A DNA stretch of 64,000 bases, from NCBI GenBank assembly GCA_016871315.1, contig VFZE01000001.1:1-64000 (forward strand). The letters run 5' to 3'. Source of the DNA: Acidimicrobiia bacterium. Lineage in GTDB: Bacteria; Acidobacteriota; Terriglobia; Bryobacterales; Bryobacteraceae. How positions within the stretch are numbered: position 1 is the stretch's first letter; every line of letters begins with the position of its first letter. Shown here one piece after another: positions 17,994 through 26,943 of this stretch. Under the pieces are notes generated by a model that did not search any database, had not been told where the DNA came from, and saw nothing but the letters and a program-made list of their open reading frames with translations. The position numbers were made by a program, and so were the translations under genes.

Positions 17994-18845
17994 ATGGACA
18001 TCTCGGTCATCGTCCCCTGCCGCAATGGAGAACCTTACATCGAGCGGTGCCTGACCGCTCTGCTCAACCAATCCTTTCCCGCTGAGCGCTACGAGGTGAT
18101 CGTCGTCGACAACATGTCCACCGACGCCTCACTCCAAAAAGCCCGCTGCTTCGCGCGGGTGCGCACGCTCCAGGAGTCCAAACCCGGCTCCTACGCCGCG
18201 CGCAATGCGGGACTCCGCCTCGCCGCGGGCCGCCTACTCGCCTTCATCGACGCCGATTGTGAGGCTGATCCGCACTGGCTCGCCGCGATCCACGACGCTT
18301 TCGAGCAGCAGGAAACCTCCGCCATCCTGGGAGGCCGCCGCTTCGGCGCGGAGTCATTCCTTCTCGCCGCTTTCGCCAACTACGAGCATGAAAAGGCGCG
18401 ATTCGTCTTTAACCAGCAAGACCCGGCGCTATTTTATGCCTACACCAACAACATGGCTGTCCGTCGCGAGGTTTTCGAGCGTTGCGGCGAGTTCCCGCAA
18501 CTCCTCCGCGGCGGCGACGTCGTCTTTATGAAGGAGATTCTCAAAGCCTATCCTTGCCGCACCGTCCGCTTTGTCCCTGCCGCCCTAATCCGTCACCTGG
18601 AAATCGACCGCTGGTATTCCTGGCCCCGGAAAATGTGGATCTACGGCCGCAGCTTTCAGAACTACTCCACGCTCTGCCAGGCCCGAACGCTCGACAATCG
18701 CGCGCGGCGCGAAATCTTCCGTCAAACTCTACGGCGCAACAATTACTCCATCGCGCAGGCCGCTGTTTTTTTTCTCTTCGGAGCCGTCACGACGCTGGCC
18801 TTTGAATGCGGCCGCCGCTTTTCCTTGCGGCCTCCAGCTCGATAA
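17994..18845 (+). CDS. Glycosyltransferase family 2
   Basis: 283 residues. GT-A start DISVIVPCRNGEPYIERCL, nucleotide-sugar Asp in VIVVDNMSTD, and the DxD-like motif AFIDADCEADP are visible. The acceptor region includes LLRGGDVVFMKEIL. A hydrophobic C-terminal stretch (AQAAVFFLFGAVTTLAF) suggests membrane association. The ATG follows the radical SAM stop with no gap, so the genes are coupled. The donor and acceptor are unknown. Confidence 0.88.
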   Translation: MDISVIVPCRNGEPYIERCLTALLNQSFPAERYEVIVVDNMSTDASLQKARCFARVRTLQESKPGSYAARNAGLRLAAGRLLAFIDADCEADPHWLAAIHDAFEQQETSAILGGRRFGAESFLLAAFANYEHEKARFVFNQQDPALFYAYTNNMAVRREVFERCGEFPQLLRGGDVVFMKEILKAYPCRTVRFVPAALIRHLEIDRWYSWPRKMWIYGRSFQNYSTLCQARTLDNRARREIFRQTLRRNNYSIAQAAVFFLFGAVTTLAFECGRRFSLRPPAR

Positions 18846-18880
18846 GCCATCTGCGATATGATTCTTTCCGAGGTGCCATC

Positions 18881-19990
18881 ATGAGCGTCAATCGCCGATC
18901 TTTCTTTCTTGGTACGGCCGCCGCCGCCCACTCTCTGTACGCGCAAACCGAACCCCGCGTGCCCACCGCGGTGATCGGAACCGGCAACCGCGGCTCCTAT
19001 CTTCTGCAAGGCGTGCTCAAGCAGCCTAACGCGAAGGTCGCCGCCGTCTGCGACATCAAGCCCGACCGCCTGGACAAAGCCGCCAGCGCCGCCGCCCGCG
19101 ACAACCCCATGACCGCCACCGACTGGCGCAAGGTGATCGACCTCAAGGATCTGGAAGCCGTTTACATCGCCACGCCGCCCCACCTCCATTCGGAGATGGC
19201 CATCGCCGCGCTACAGGCCGGCAAGCACGTCTACTGCGAAAAGCCAATCGGCGTTACGCCGGCCCAGGTCAAGGCCCTGCTGGAAGCCGCGCGCGAATCA
19301 AACAAAGTGTTCGTCGCCGGACAGCAGCTTCGTTCCATGAAGCAGCTCTCCGAGGCCGTCCGCAAGATCCACGAAGGCGCCATCGGCGACGTCATCATGG
19401 TTAAGGCTCAGCGCCATGCCACGGCCGATCTCGCCCACGACGGCCCTTCCGCCGACTGGTACTTCGACGTGGAGAAATCCGGCGGCTATCTGATCGAGCA
19501 GTCCGTCCACAACCTCGACGCCTGCAATTGGGTGATCGGCGCGCATCCGATCACGGCTTCCGGCTTCGGCGCCACCCTCCTATATCAGGATGACCCGCCC
19601 GGCCGCAACATTTTCGACTGCGGCGTTATGAGCTTTGACTATGCAAATGGCGTGAAAATGTCCTTCACCCAGAACGTCTTTCATCCCCGCACCATGCCGA
19701 ACGGCAACCAGTACATCTACGTGTACGGCAAGAAGGCAGCCGTCGATCTTATGCAGAACCCGATGCTCTACCCGCTCTCGCGCGAAGGGGCCCCCTCCGT
19801 GCTTGCGGAAAAGCAGGAGCAGGACCCGCACGCGCACATCGTTGCCTTTTACGACTGCGTCACCAAGGGCGGAAAGAATCCCGCCGACATTACCATTGGC
19901 GCCACAGCCGCGCTCACCTCCATCCTCGGGCACGAAGCGATGGTAAAGCAGAAGGTCATTTCCTGGTCCGACCTCGGCGTCAGCATATAG
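18881..19990 (+). CDS. Tat-exported Gfo/Idh/MocA-family oxidoreductase
   Basis: 369 residues. A twin-arginine signal (NRRSFFLGTAAAA) precedes a Rossmann domain: VIGTGNRGSYL, VCDIKPDR, VYIATPPHLHSEMAIAALQAGKHVYCEKP (the conserved E-K-P). The C-terminal domain has SGGYLIEQSVHNLDACNW. Family members oxidise sugars or inositols with NAD(P). Periplasmic forms with a Tat signal are common in Acidobacteria and Planctomycetes. The start at 18881 is set by the Tat signal; the frame is open further back into the glycosyltransferase gene. Confidence 0.9.
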   Translation: MSVNRRSFFLGTAAAAHSLYAQTEPRVPTAVIGTGNRGSYLLQGVLKQPNAKVAAVCDIKPDRLDKAASAAARDNPMTATDWRKVIDLKDLEAVYIATPPHLHSEMAIAALQAGKHVYCEKPIGVTPAQVKALLEAARESNKVFVAGQQLRSMKQLSEAVRKIHEGAIGDVIMVKAQRHATADLAHDGPSADWYFDVEKSGGYLIEQSVHNLDACNWVIGAHPITASGFGATLLYQDDPPGRNIFDCGVMSFDYANGVKMSFTQNVFHPRTMPNGNQYIYVYGKKAAVDLMQNPMLYPLSREGAPSVLAEKQEQDPHAHIVAFYDCVTKGGKNPADITIGATAALTSILGHEAMVKQKVISWSDLGVSI

Positions 19991-20901
19991 TGCAGGGTAG
20001 CCACAAAAGAATGCTTCATCCCGGCACTTCACTCACGATTGCGCTGCTGAGCTGTTGTACCGCGCTGGCCCAGCAATCCACCTTCTCCACCACCATCCAG
20101 CCGTTGCTCCGGCAAAACTGCGCCATGTGCCACAACAAGGCCATGGCATCCGGCGGCCTGAACCTCGACGGCCTCAACAGTCACTCCTCCATCGCTCAGG
20201 AACGCGAAGCCTGGGAGCGCATCATCGCCAAGATGCGGACGGGCGAGATGCCGCCCAAAGGCGCTCCCAAGCCGCCACCGGAACAGGTGCACGCCCTCAT
20301 CCAATTCGTCAACGCCGAACTGGACCGGATCGACCGCGCCCGCCCGCCCGATGACTCCGTCCTCGGCTTCGACAACATCGGCGATGTCCTCACCATCAGC
20401 CCTCTGCTGATGGAAAAGTATGTGCACGCGGCCGAGCGCATCGCGGCCCTGGCCATCGCCGCCGACGGACTCCCCAAGCCCACTCTGTTCGAACTCAAGG
20501 CCGACAGGACCCGCCGCCTCGACATCGGAGCCTCCGATATCACCGAACACCTCGACTATAGCGGCGAATATGTCTTCCGCGTCCGGATCCGCGGCCATCT
20601 CGGCCCAAAGGGTCAGCCCGCCTCCCTCCAAATATCGGTCGACGGCAAGCCCATCCACACCGTCGAAGTCGATACGGCTGAAAACGAAACCAGCACCGTC
20701 GCCCGCGACATTCAGCGCTCCGAACAGGAGGCCCGTGTCTACCTTACGGCCGGCCCTCACACTTTCCGCGCCGAGTTCGTGGGCGACCAGTTCCGCAAGC
20801 CCGTCCCGCGCCCGCCCGCGGGAAGAACTTTCACCGCCCGCCAGACCGACCCGATGATCTACCCGGAGAAGTTCGCTTGCCGATTCCAAGAGCCTTCGTA
20901 A
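19990..20901 (+). pseudogene. 5' part of a deleted PSCyt1-DUF1587-type cytochrome protein
   Basis: 303 residues in one frame. A signal peptide is followed by a PSCyt1 haem domain (C-x2-C-H in QNCAMCHNK, ending MRTGEMPPKGAPKPP). DUF1587 is cut: DRIDRARPPDDSV runs straight into GFDNIGDVLTISPLLMEKY, omitting the usual R-L-N-R-x-E-Y-N-N section (roughly 35 residues). A carbohydrate-binding-like beta domain follows up to DPMIYPEK. The frame then breaks into unrelated residues and stops, where DUF1595 and most of DUF1592 should be. The GTG at 19990 overlaps the previous stop; the ATG at 20011 is an alternative start. Confidence 0.75.
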
Positions 20902-20908
20902 GCCCGGT

Positions 20909-21964
20909 GTGCTCGACGCGCAAATCACCCGCATGCTCGCCGACCCCAAATCCGATGCCCTGGCTCGCAACTTTGCCGGCCAGTGGCTGGAAACACGCAG
21001 CCTCGCCGCCGTCAAGCCCGACGTCCTCAAGTTTCCCATGTGGAACGCCGCCCTCGCCGAGGACATGGCCACCGAAACGCGCCTCTTCTTTGACCACATC
21101 CTCCGCGAAAACCGTCCCGACTCGGAATTCATCAACGCCGGCTACACGTTCCTCAATCCGCGCCTCGCCCGCCACTACGGCATCGAGAATGCCGACGGCC
21201 CGGACTTCCGCAAGGTGGAGGTTGATCCAGCGCAGCGCGGCGGCCTTCTCTCGCACGCCAGCGTGCTTACCGTGACCAGCTACCCGGTGCGAACCTCACC
21301 CGTGCTCCGCGGGAAATACATCCTCGACGTTATCCTCGGTTCGCCGCCGCCCGCTCCGCCGCCCAACACTCCCGCGCTCGACGAGGACACCGTCGGCGCC
21401 TGCCATGATCCGCACCGGCCGGCCCCGGAAGATAAGGCCGCCTACTACCGCTCCCGCTGCCTCACATGCCACACGGAAACACCCTGCGCCGCGCCCGCCT
21501 CGGACCGCGAACTTGGCCTTGCCTACGCCTCGGTTGCTCTCCGCGAAAACCACCGCCCCTCCGGCCTCCGCGCCTTTTCCATCCTTCAGGGTGTCTACGA
21601 AAAGCTGCCCGAGGACGCCGCTGTCGCCACCCAGCTCGCCCAACTCTATGACCGCATGAACAACCCCGCCAAAGCATGCGAACTCTACGCCCGAGCCGTC
21701 GCCGCCGATCCCGCCTCCACCGCCGCCTCCGTCAATCTCGGCGGCTGTCTTGCCAAGCAAGGCCGCATGCCGGAAGCTATCGAGCTCTGGCGCGGCGCCC
21801 TTCGCCGCAACATCGGGCTGGAACCCGCCCGCCTCAACCTAGCCGTCGCTCTCTATCAATCCGGCAATCTGAGGGAAGCCCGCGAAACTCTCGAACAAGC
21901 CCTCCGCGTCAACCCCGTCTCCGCCCAAGCACGCCGGTTGCTCTCTGCACTCAACCGCCGCTGA
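20909..21964 (+). pseudogene. DUF1592/DUF1588 remnant fused to the tail of a haem/TPR protein
   Basis: 351 residues in a different frame from the preceding piece. It starts inside the end of DUF1592 (LDAQITRMLADPKSDALA, then NFAGQWLETR) and runs through DUF1588 (RGGLLSHASVLTVTSYPVRTSPVLRGKYILD) to NTPALDED. There it switches abruptly to CHDPHRPAPEDKAAYYRSRCLTCH, a multihaem-cytochrome pattern with the first Cys of one C-x2-C-H missing, then three or four TPR units. DUF1585 is absent. The coding similarity continues upstream of the GTG (LADSKSLRKPG), so the two pieces were once one gene and were joined by deletion near 20870. Confidence 0.75.
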
Positions 21965-21991
21965 TTCGCACTATACTAAGGGCGATCCCCC

Positions 21992-23179
21992 ATGAGCATC
22001 TACGACAAATACGGCGTCCGCACCATCATCAACGCCAAGGGCAACGTTACCCGCCTCTCCGGCGGCTTTCTCGACGCCGAAGTATCGGCCGCCATGGCCG
22101 AAGCCGCCACCTACTGCGTCGACGTTGCCGAGTTGCAGGCCGGCGCCAGCGCCGTCATCGCCAAGCTCACCGGAGCGGAAGCCGGCATCGTCACCTCCGG
22201 CGCAGCCGCCGGCCTCCTCGTGGGGACAGCCGCCTGCATCACCGGCCTCGACCCGGGCAAAATGGCCCGCCTCCCCGACACCGGCGGCATGAAGAACGAA
22301 GTGGTCATGGTCCGCAGCCAGCGCAATTTCTACGACCATGCCGTGCGCACCGCAGGAGCCCGCCTCGTGGAAGTCGGCCTGCCGGACCGCTTCGCCGGAG
22401 CCGGCGTCCGCGACGCCGAACCCTGGGAAATCGCCGACGCGATCAACGAGCGCACCGCAGCCGTCTTCTACGTCGCCGGAGGCAACGCCCGCCCTCCACT
22501 TGCCGACGTCGCCCGCGCCGCCCATTCCGCCGGCGTCCCTGTGCTGGTCGACGCCGCGGCGCAGCTTCCGCCCGCTTCCAATCTCCGCCGCTTTATCCAA
22601 GAAGGGGCCGACCTGGTCGCCTTCTCCGGCGGCAAGGCCATCGGCGGCCCGCAAGGCTCCGGCATCCTCGCCGGCAAGCGCGACCTCGTCATGTCCGCTC
22701 TTCTGCAGCAGCTGGATCTCGATATTCTCTGGGAAGAGTGGGCGCCACCAGCTTCACTCATCGACAAGGACCGCCTGCGCGGCACGCCCCAGCACGGCGT
22801 CGGACGGCCCTGCAAAGTCGGTAAGGAGACCGTCATCGGACTCCTTGTCGCTCTGGAGAAATTCGCCGCTGAAAACGACCACGCCCGCACCCAACGTCTG
22901 CAAGCCATCATCCAGAGCCTGCAAGCCGCACTCACCGGCGTCGATCACGCGCGCATCGTCCCCACCGGCGGCGCCAACCCGAAACTCGAGCTGCACCTCA
23001 CGCCCGACGCCCCGCGCACCGCCATGCAGCTTGCCATCGAGCTGGCCCGCGGCAACCCGAGCGTCCATGTGGACACCTCCCGGGCACACGCCGGCATCCT
23101 TTCCCTCAGCGCCTGGTGCCTGCGCGACGGAGATCCGGAAAACATCGCCGCCCGCATCAAACCGCTGCTGCGTTACTAA
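21992..23179 (+). CDS. SelA-like PLP-dependent enzyme (aminotransferase class V fold)
   Basis: 395 residues. The start YGVRTIINAKGNVTRLSGG and the run CVDVAELQAGASAVIAKLTGAEAGIVTSGAAAGLL match the SelA-like branch that includes D-glucosaminate-6-phosphate ammonia-lyase (DgaE) and L-seryl-tRNA(Sec) selenium transferase. The PLP lysine is in FSGGKAIGGPQGSG. Near it is an Asp in VPVLVDAAAQLPP. No selenocysteine genes are nearby, so an amino-sugar or amino-acid lyase is more likely than SelA itself. It starts 27 nt after the fused TPR gene. Confidence 0.85.
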   Translation: MSIYDKYGVRTIINAKGNVTRLSGGFLDAEVSAAMAEAATYCVDVAELQAGASAVIAKLTGAEAGIVTSGAAAGLLVGTAACITGLDPGKMARLPDTGGMKNEVVMVRSQRNFYDHAVRTAGARLVEVGLPDRFAGAGVRDAEPWEIADAINERTAAVFYVAGGNARPPLADVARAAHSAGVPVLVDAAAQLPPASNLRRFIQEGADLVAFSGGKAIGGPQGSGILAGKRDLVMSALLQQLDLDILWEEWAPPASLIDKDRLRGTPQHGVGRPCKVGKETVIGLLVALEKFAAENDHARTQRLQAIIQSLQAALTGVDHARIVPTGGANPKLELHLTPDAPRTAMQLAIELARGNPSVHVDTSRAHAGILSLSAWCLRDGDPENIAARIKPLLRY

Positions 23180-23193
23180 CTAAGCGGCCCGGT

Positions 23194-24420
23194 TCAGCGG
23201 TTGAACAGGTCCTTCAGCTTGTCCTTCACGCGCGCCAGCAGCCCGCCGGAGGAGTCCTTCGGCGGAGGAGGCGCGGGAGCGGCCGGCGTGGAATCCTCTT
23301 CCTCCTCCCGTGGAAGCTGCCATGCGGTCTTCTCGATCTGGCGCACATGGTAGCCCTGGAACTCATAAGTGCGCCGGTAGAGCACGCCGTCGCGCGCGGA
23401 GAAGATCAGGGAAAAGCGCGGCATTGTGGCGCCTTCCAGCATCGGGTGCACCTCGATCGGATAGTAGCCTTTCAGGTTGCGTTCGATGTAGGCCGTCTCA
23501 TACCGGTGCCGCCTCGTACTCCACACAAAGACGCGGAAGCTGTCGAAATGGTACGGGTTGATGCGGCTCTGGATCGTCGTCCACAGCCAGTGCTGCCGGG
23601 TCTGCCCCTGATCCTCCACCGAGCCAAGTGGAAAATAAGCCGTGATGTGGTGGCCCTCGGCATACTGGCCCACTTCGTCCGGGATGGCCATCATCATCAT
23701 CCGCGATAGCACCCATCCGGGACGGCCATCCTTCAGCCGCACAAGGCTCCAGCTGTCCATCGGGGCGTCCGGTGGCAGCGGCGTTCCGGCGGGCGGCGCG
23801 TGCCGCGGCGTTACGCGATGGCCGATCAGGTCCGCGCTTTCTCCCTCCTGTAGCTGGTAGAAAGTCGGTGACTGCCGTTGCGCTTCAATGTGGACGTTCA
23901 GCAGATCGAACGGCGTCATCTTACCCTGGCTGCCGACGGTGGCGGCGCGCTCGGCTGAGCGGCGCAGCCGCGCCATCTGTTCGGGCGTCAGCAACTGGCG
24001 CCCGTCGGTCCAGCCTTCCGCTCCGGACTGCGTGCGCACCTTGGCGAACCGGCGGCGGTAGGCGAGGATCTCCAGCTTTTCCCCGTGCTTCACCGTGGCC
24101 GTCACCTCCGCGCGGGGAGCGAGATCCTTGCGCAGGTTCAGCGAGATGCCTCCGACGTATGCCTCGGCGATGGCCACGTCGCGCGGCTCCTCTCGCTTGC
24201 ACCCGGAAAGGCCAAGCAGCGCGGCAACGCAGACGGTGATAATAGCGGCATGGAAGATCCGCTGCCGGCGGTTGACTATTATTGCCCGGAGTGCCGCAAG
24301 CCGGTGAGCGATCCGCTGGTCTGCCGGGACTGCGCCGCGGTCATCTGCCGCGATTGCGGAACGCCGCTGGAGCGTGCCGACGATCTGGGCATCGGATAAA
24401 CGCGCGCGTTCAGGGCACAT
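23194..24420 (-). CDS. SH3-like domain lipoprotein, start uncertain
   Basis: Predicted lipoprotein with lipobox LLGLSGC (Cys at about residue 75 of the full open frame). An SH3_3-like segment follows (LNLRKDLAPRAEVTATVKHGEKLEILAYRRRFAKVRT-like), a second domain with WSLVRLKDGRPGWVLSRMM, and a Pro-rich, Lys-rich C-terminus. The only standard start codon in frame before the signal peptide is the ATG at 24420, which would add about 50 polar residues before the hydrophobic stretch, antisense to a zinc-ribbon gene. A natural start is expected near 24240-24260, where only ATC, ATT or an out-of-frame ATG exist. A rare start or a one-base indel is possible. Confidence 0.65.
   Translation of the reverse strand: MCPERARLSDAQIVGTLQRRSAIAADDRGAVPADQRIAHRLAALRAIIVNRRQRIFHAAIITVCVAALLGLSGCKREEPRDVAIAEAYVGGISLNLRKDLAPRAEVTATVKHGEKLEILAYRRRFAKVRTQSGAEGWTDGRQLLTPEQMARLRRSAERAATVGSQGKMTPFDLLNVHIEAQRQSPTFYQLQEGESADLIGHRVTPRHAPPAGTPLPPDAPMDSWSLVRLKDGRPGWVLSRMMMMAIPDEVGQYAEGHHITAYFPLGSVEDQGQTRQHWLWTTIQSRINPYHFDSFRVFVWSTRRHRYETAYIERNLKGYYPIEVHPMLEGATMPRFSLIFSARDGVLYRRTYEFQGYHVRQIEKTAWQLPREEEEDSTPAAPAPPPPKDSSGGLLARVKDKLKDLFNR
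24250..24399 (+). CDS. Small zinc-ribbon protein
   Basis: 49 residues starting at the ATG at 24250. Four C-x2-C-type elements (YYCPECRKP, LVCRDCAAVICRDCGTP) give a double zinc-ribbon or rubredoxin-like knuckle of the kind seen in small acidobacterial proteins. It is divergent from the lipoprotein: its ATG and an ATG on the other strand share the palindrome CATG. It ends 11 nt before the end of manA, with which it is convergent. The function is unknown, possibly nucleic-acid or protein binding. Confidence 0.65.
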   Translation: MEDPLPAVDYYCPECRKPVSDPLVCRDCAAVICRDCGTPLERADDLGIG

Positions 24421-25192
24421 AGGTCCGCACGATCGTTACCTGCGAATCGGGTTGAATCTCCAATCCGGCGCCGGATTGCCAGACTTCCCCTGGCGAAAAA
24501 ACTTCATTCCCCAGACGGCCGCTGCCTTCGAGAACGATGTAGCAGCCCGGACCAACAGTGGCCGGCCCGCTCAATTGCCAGCGTTCGGTCGCGAAGTAGT
24601 CGCAGGTGGCCAACAGCCTGCCTCCGCCGGGAAGATCTTGTTGTAATGACGGACCGGGGTGGGCTTCAGGTTTCACCACTTCCATACCCCGGTCAAGATG
24701 AAGCGGCCGGCCTCGATTGTAGTCGTACAGCCGGTAGGTGACGTCGGAGTTCTGCTGTATCTCCAGCACCGCAAGATCGGGGCCCAGGGCGTGCACGGTT
24801 CCCGCGGGTGTGAAGAAAACATCGCCCGGCTTTGGTGTGAACCAGCCGAGCAGAGATTCGATGGATCCGTCCGATGCCGAAACCCGGACTTGCTCCAGGG
24901 AGACAGGCTCGCGGAAACCGCAGGCGATGCGCGCTTGCGGCCCGGCGCGCAGGATCAACCACATTTCGGTCTTGCCGCGCGAGTCTTCCACGCGGCGGGC
25001 GTAGTCGTCATCCGGATGCACCTGCACCGACAGTGGCTGCGAGGTGAACAGGAACTTGATCAGCAGCGGCCCGGCGTCAAACCACACCTCGCCCGTTGGC
25101 GTTTCGGCCGGAGGAAACCAGGGCCCTAGGTCGCGAGAGCCCCAGACGCGTTCGACAAATCGGGGGAGGATTCGTTCTGGGGCCTGGCTCAT
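24410..25192 (-). CDS. manA: Class I mannose-6-phosphate isomerase
   Basis: 260 residues; converts mannose-6-phosphate and fructose-6-phosphate. Cupin metal ligands are in LSVQVHPDD (Gln/His), the Glu of KTEMW, and the His of PAGTVHALG. The catalytic Arg region is YRLYDYNRGRPLH. Shorter than the 390-residue enterobacterial form but typical of the compact bacterial type. Its ATG overlaps the preceding aminotransferase stop by one base (TGATG), and it is the last gene of the coaD-aminotransferase-manA operon. Confidence 0.92.
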   Translation of the reverse strand: MSQAPERILPRFVERVWGSRDLGPWFPPAETPTGEVWFDAGPLLIKFLFTSQPLSVQVHPDDDYARRVEDSRGKTEMWLILRAGPQARIACGFREPVSLEQVRVSASDGSIESLLGWFTPKPGDVFFTPAGTVHALGPDLAVLEIQQNSDVTYRLYDYNRGRPLHLDRGMEVVKPEAHPGPSLQQDLPGGGRLLATCDYFATERWQLSGPATVGPGCYIVLEGSGRLGNEVFSPGEVWQSGAGLEIQPDSQVTIVRTYVP

Positions 25193-26385
25193 CAGCGCTG
25201 TTCGACGAATTTCTGGATGCGGTCCAGGCCGCGCTCCAGCTCCTTCATGGATGTCGCGTAGGAGATGCGCACGTGCCTATCGGTGCCGAACGCTTCGCCC
25301 GGCACCACCGCCACATGGGCCTGGTTCAGCAGCCGTTCGGCGAACTCCAGCGCCGTCGGGATGCCCAGTTTCTTCATCGCATCGCCCACGTTGGGGTAGG
25401 CGTAGAAGGCGCCCTGCGGCTCGGCTGCCGTTACGCCGGGGATGCCGCGCAGCCGCTGCATCACGTAGTCGCGCCGGGAGCGGTACTGGCTTAACATCGC
25501 GGGCACTGAATCCTGCGGCCCGCGCAGCGCTTCTATGGCGGCCCGCTGCGCAATCGAGGTCGGGTTGGACGTCATGTGGCTTTGCAGCTTGACGATCGCG
25601 TTGATTACCGGCACCGGCGCCAGCCCGAAGCCGATTCGCCAGCCCGTCATCGCGTAAGTCTTCGACAGCGACCCGGCCACGATCACCGTCTCCTTGGCGT
25701 TCGGAGCCGAGGCGATCGAGTACGGCTTGTGGTTGCCGTAGAGGAACTGGCAATAGCATTCGTCCGTGATCAGCCAGATCCCGCGGCTGGAAGTCAGCGC
25801 GAGAATCCGCCGGAATTCCTCGTCATCAACGACGGCCCCGCTCGGATTCGAGGGCGAGTTGACGATCAGCACCTTGGTCTTCGAAGTCAGATGTTTCTCC
25901 ACCTGCGCGGCCGTCAGGGCGAAACCGGAAACTTCATCCGTTTCCAGGAATACGCACTTGCCGCCGGCATAGTTGACGACATCCTTATAGGTCACCCAAT
26001 AAGGAACGGGGATGATGACCTCGTCGCCCGGGTTCACCAGCACCTGCATCAGGTTGAAGATCACGTGCTTGCCGCCAACGGTCACCACGCACTCCGCCGG
26101 CGTGTAGCTGGTGCCGAAATCGGTGGCGTGACGCTCGCAAATCGCCTTCTTCAGCTCCAGCACGCCGCCGACCGCGGTGTACTTGGTGAAGTTGTCATCC
26201 AGCGCCTTCACGGCGGCCTGCTTGATGTTGTCCGGCGTAGGGAAATCCGGCTCGCCGGCGCCGAAGTCGACGACATCCACGCCTTCACGCCGCAGGCGCT
26301 CGGCTTCCGCCGATACCTTCACGGTCGAGGAAACGCTGATCGTATTCAGCCGTTCTGCCAATTCGGTGGCTGTAGTTGGGGTCAT
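25192..26385 (-). CDS. Class I/II pyridoxal-phosphate aminotransferase (aspartate-type)
   Basis: 397 residues. Hallmarks are DFGAGEPDFPTPDNIKQAA at the N-terminus, the substrate-site NSPSNPSGAVV, the Asp/Tyr of LITDECYCQFLY, the PLP lysine in GSLSKTYAMTGWRIG, and the Arg in HVRISYATS. This matches the AspB/AspC type Ib group that makes aspartate or prephenate-derived amino acids. The Shine-Dalgarno AGAGGA is about 7 nt upstream of the ATG. It starts 3 nt after coaD and is coupled to manA downstream. Confidence 0.92.
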   Translation of the reverse strand: MTPTTATELAERLNTISVSSTVKVSAEAERLRREGVDVVDFGAGEPDFPTPDNIKQAAVKALDDNFTKYTAVGGVLELKKAICERHATDFGTSYTPAECVVTVGGKHVIFNLMQVLVNPGDEVIIPVPYWVTYKDVVNYAGGKCVFLETDEVSGFALTAAQVEKHLTSKTKVLIVNSPSNPSGAVVDDEEFRRILALTSSRGIWLITDECYCQFLYGNHKPYSIASAPNAKETVIVAGSLSKTYAMTGWRIGFGLAPVPVINAIVKLQSHMTSNPTSIAQRAAIEALRGPQDSVPAMLSQYRSRRDYVMQRLRGIPGVTAAEPQGAFYAYPNVGDAMKKLGIPTALEFAERLLNQAHVAVVPGEAFGTDRHVRISYATSMKELERGLDRIQKFVEQR

Positions 26386-26388
26386 AGT

Positions 26389-26901
26389 TTATCCTCTTGC
26401 TGAGATTCCGCTTATACGGCGTTGCAGGCGGGCTTCCACGGTGGGGGGGACCATGCCCCGAATGTCGCCGCCAAGGCGGAACACCTCTTTCACCAGCCTG
26501 GAGCTGATGAAGCTGTAGGCTTCGCCGGCCATGAGAAAGACGGTTTCAATTTCGGGTTTCAGACGGCGGTTCATCAGCGCCATTTGCAGTTCGTATTCGT
26601 AATCGGAAACGGCGCGGATGCCGCGCAGAATGGCCGTGGCCTGTTTTTGCGCGGCGTAATCGACAAGCAGGCCATCAAAGCTGTCTACTTCCACGTTGCC
26701 GAAACCCGGGACCACCTCGCGCACCATTTCCATACGCTCTTCCACGCTGAACAGGGGCTGCTTGCCGTCATTGCGGAGGACAGCCACGATCAGCCGGTCC
26801 ATCATCGCCGAGCCACGCTCAATCAGATCGAGGTGGCCGCTCGTGAGGGGATCGAAAGAGCCGGGGTAAATAGCGATGTGACTCCGCGACTTGCTCGCCA
26901 C
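26389..26901 (-). CDS. coaD: Pantetheine-phosphate adenylyltransferase
   Basis: 170 residues; transfers AMP from ATP to 4'-phosphopantetheine in coenzyme A synthesis. It has the nucleotidyl-transfer motif YPGSFDPLTSGHLDLIERG, the KQPLFSVEERMEMV region, RGIRAVSDYEYELQMALMNR, and the C-terminal SFISSRLVKEVFRLGGD motif. Length is normal. First gene of a three-gene leftward operon. Confidence 0.96.
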   Translation of the reverse strand: MASKSRSHIAIYPGSFDPLTSGHLDLIERGSAMMDRLIVAVLRNDGKQPLFSVEERMEMVREVVPGFGNVEVDSFDGLLVDYAAQKQATAILRGIRAVSDYEYELQMALMNRRLKPEIETVFLMAGEAYSFISSRLVKEVFRLGGDIRGMVPPTVEARLQRRISGISARG

Positions 26902-26943
26902 AGTGATTAACCATCAATTGTAACGAACTCGGGCAGCGGCTGC

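Noticed and set aside
21676-22824. A 382-codon Arg/Pro-rich rightward frame
   Set aside because: Overlaps the TPR tail and SelA-like gene in another frame; low-complexity composition.
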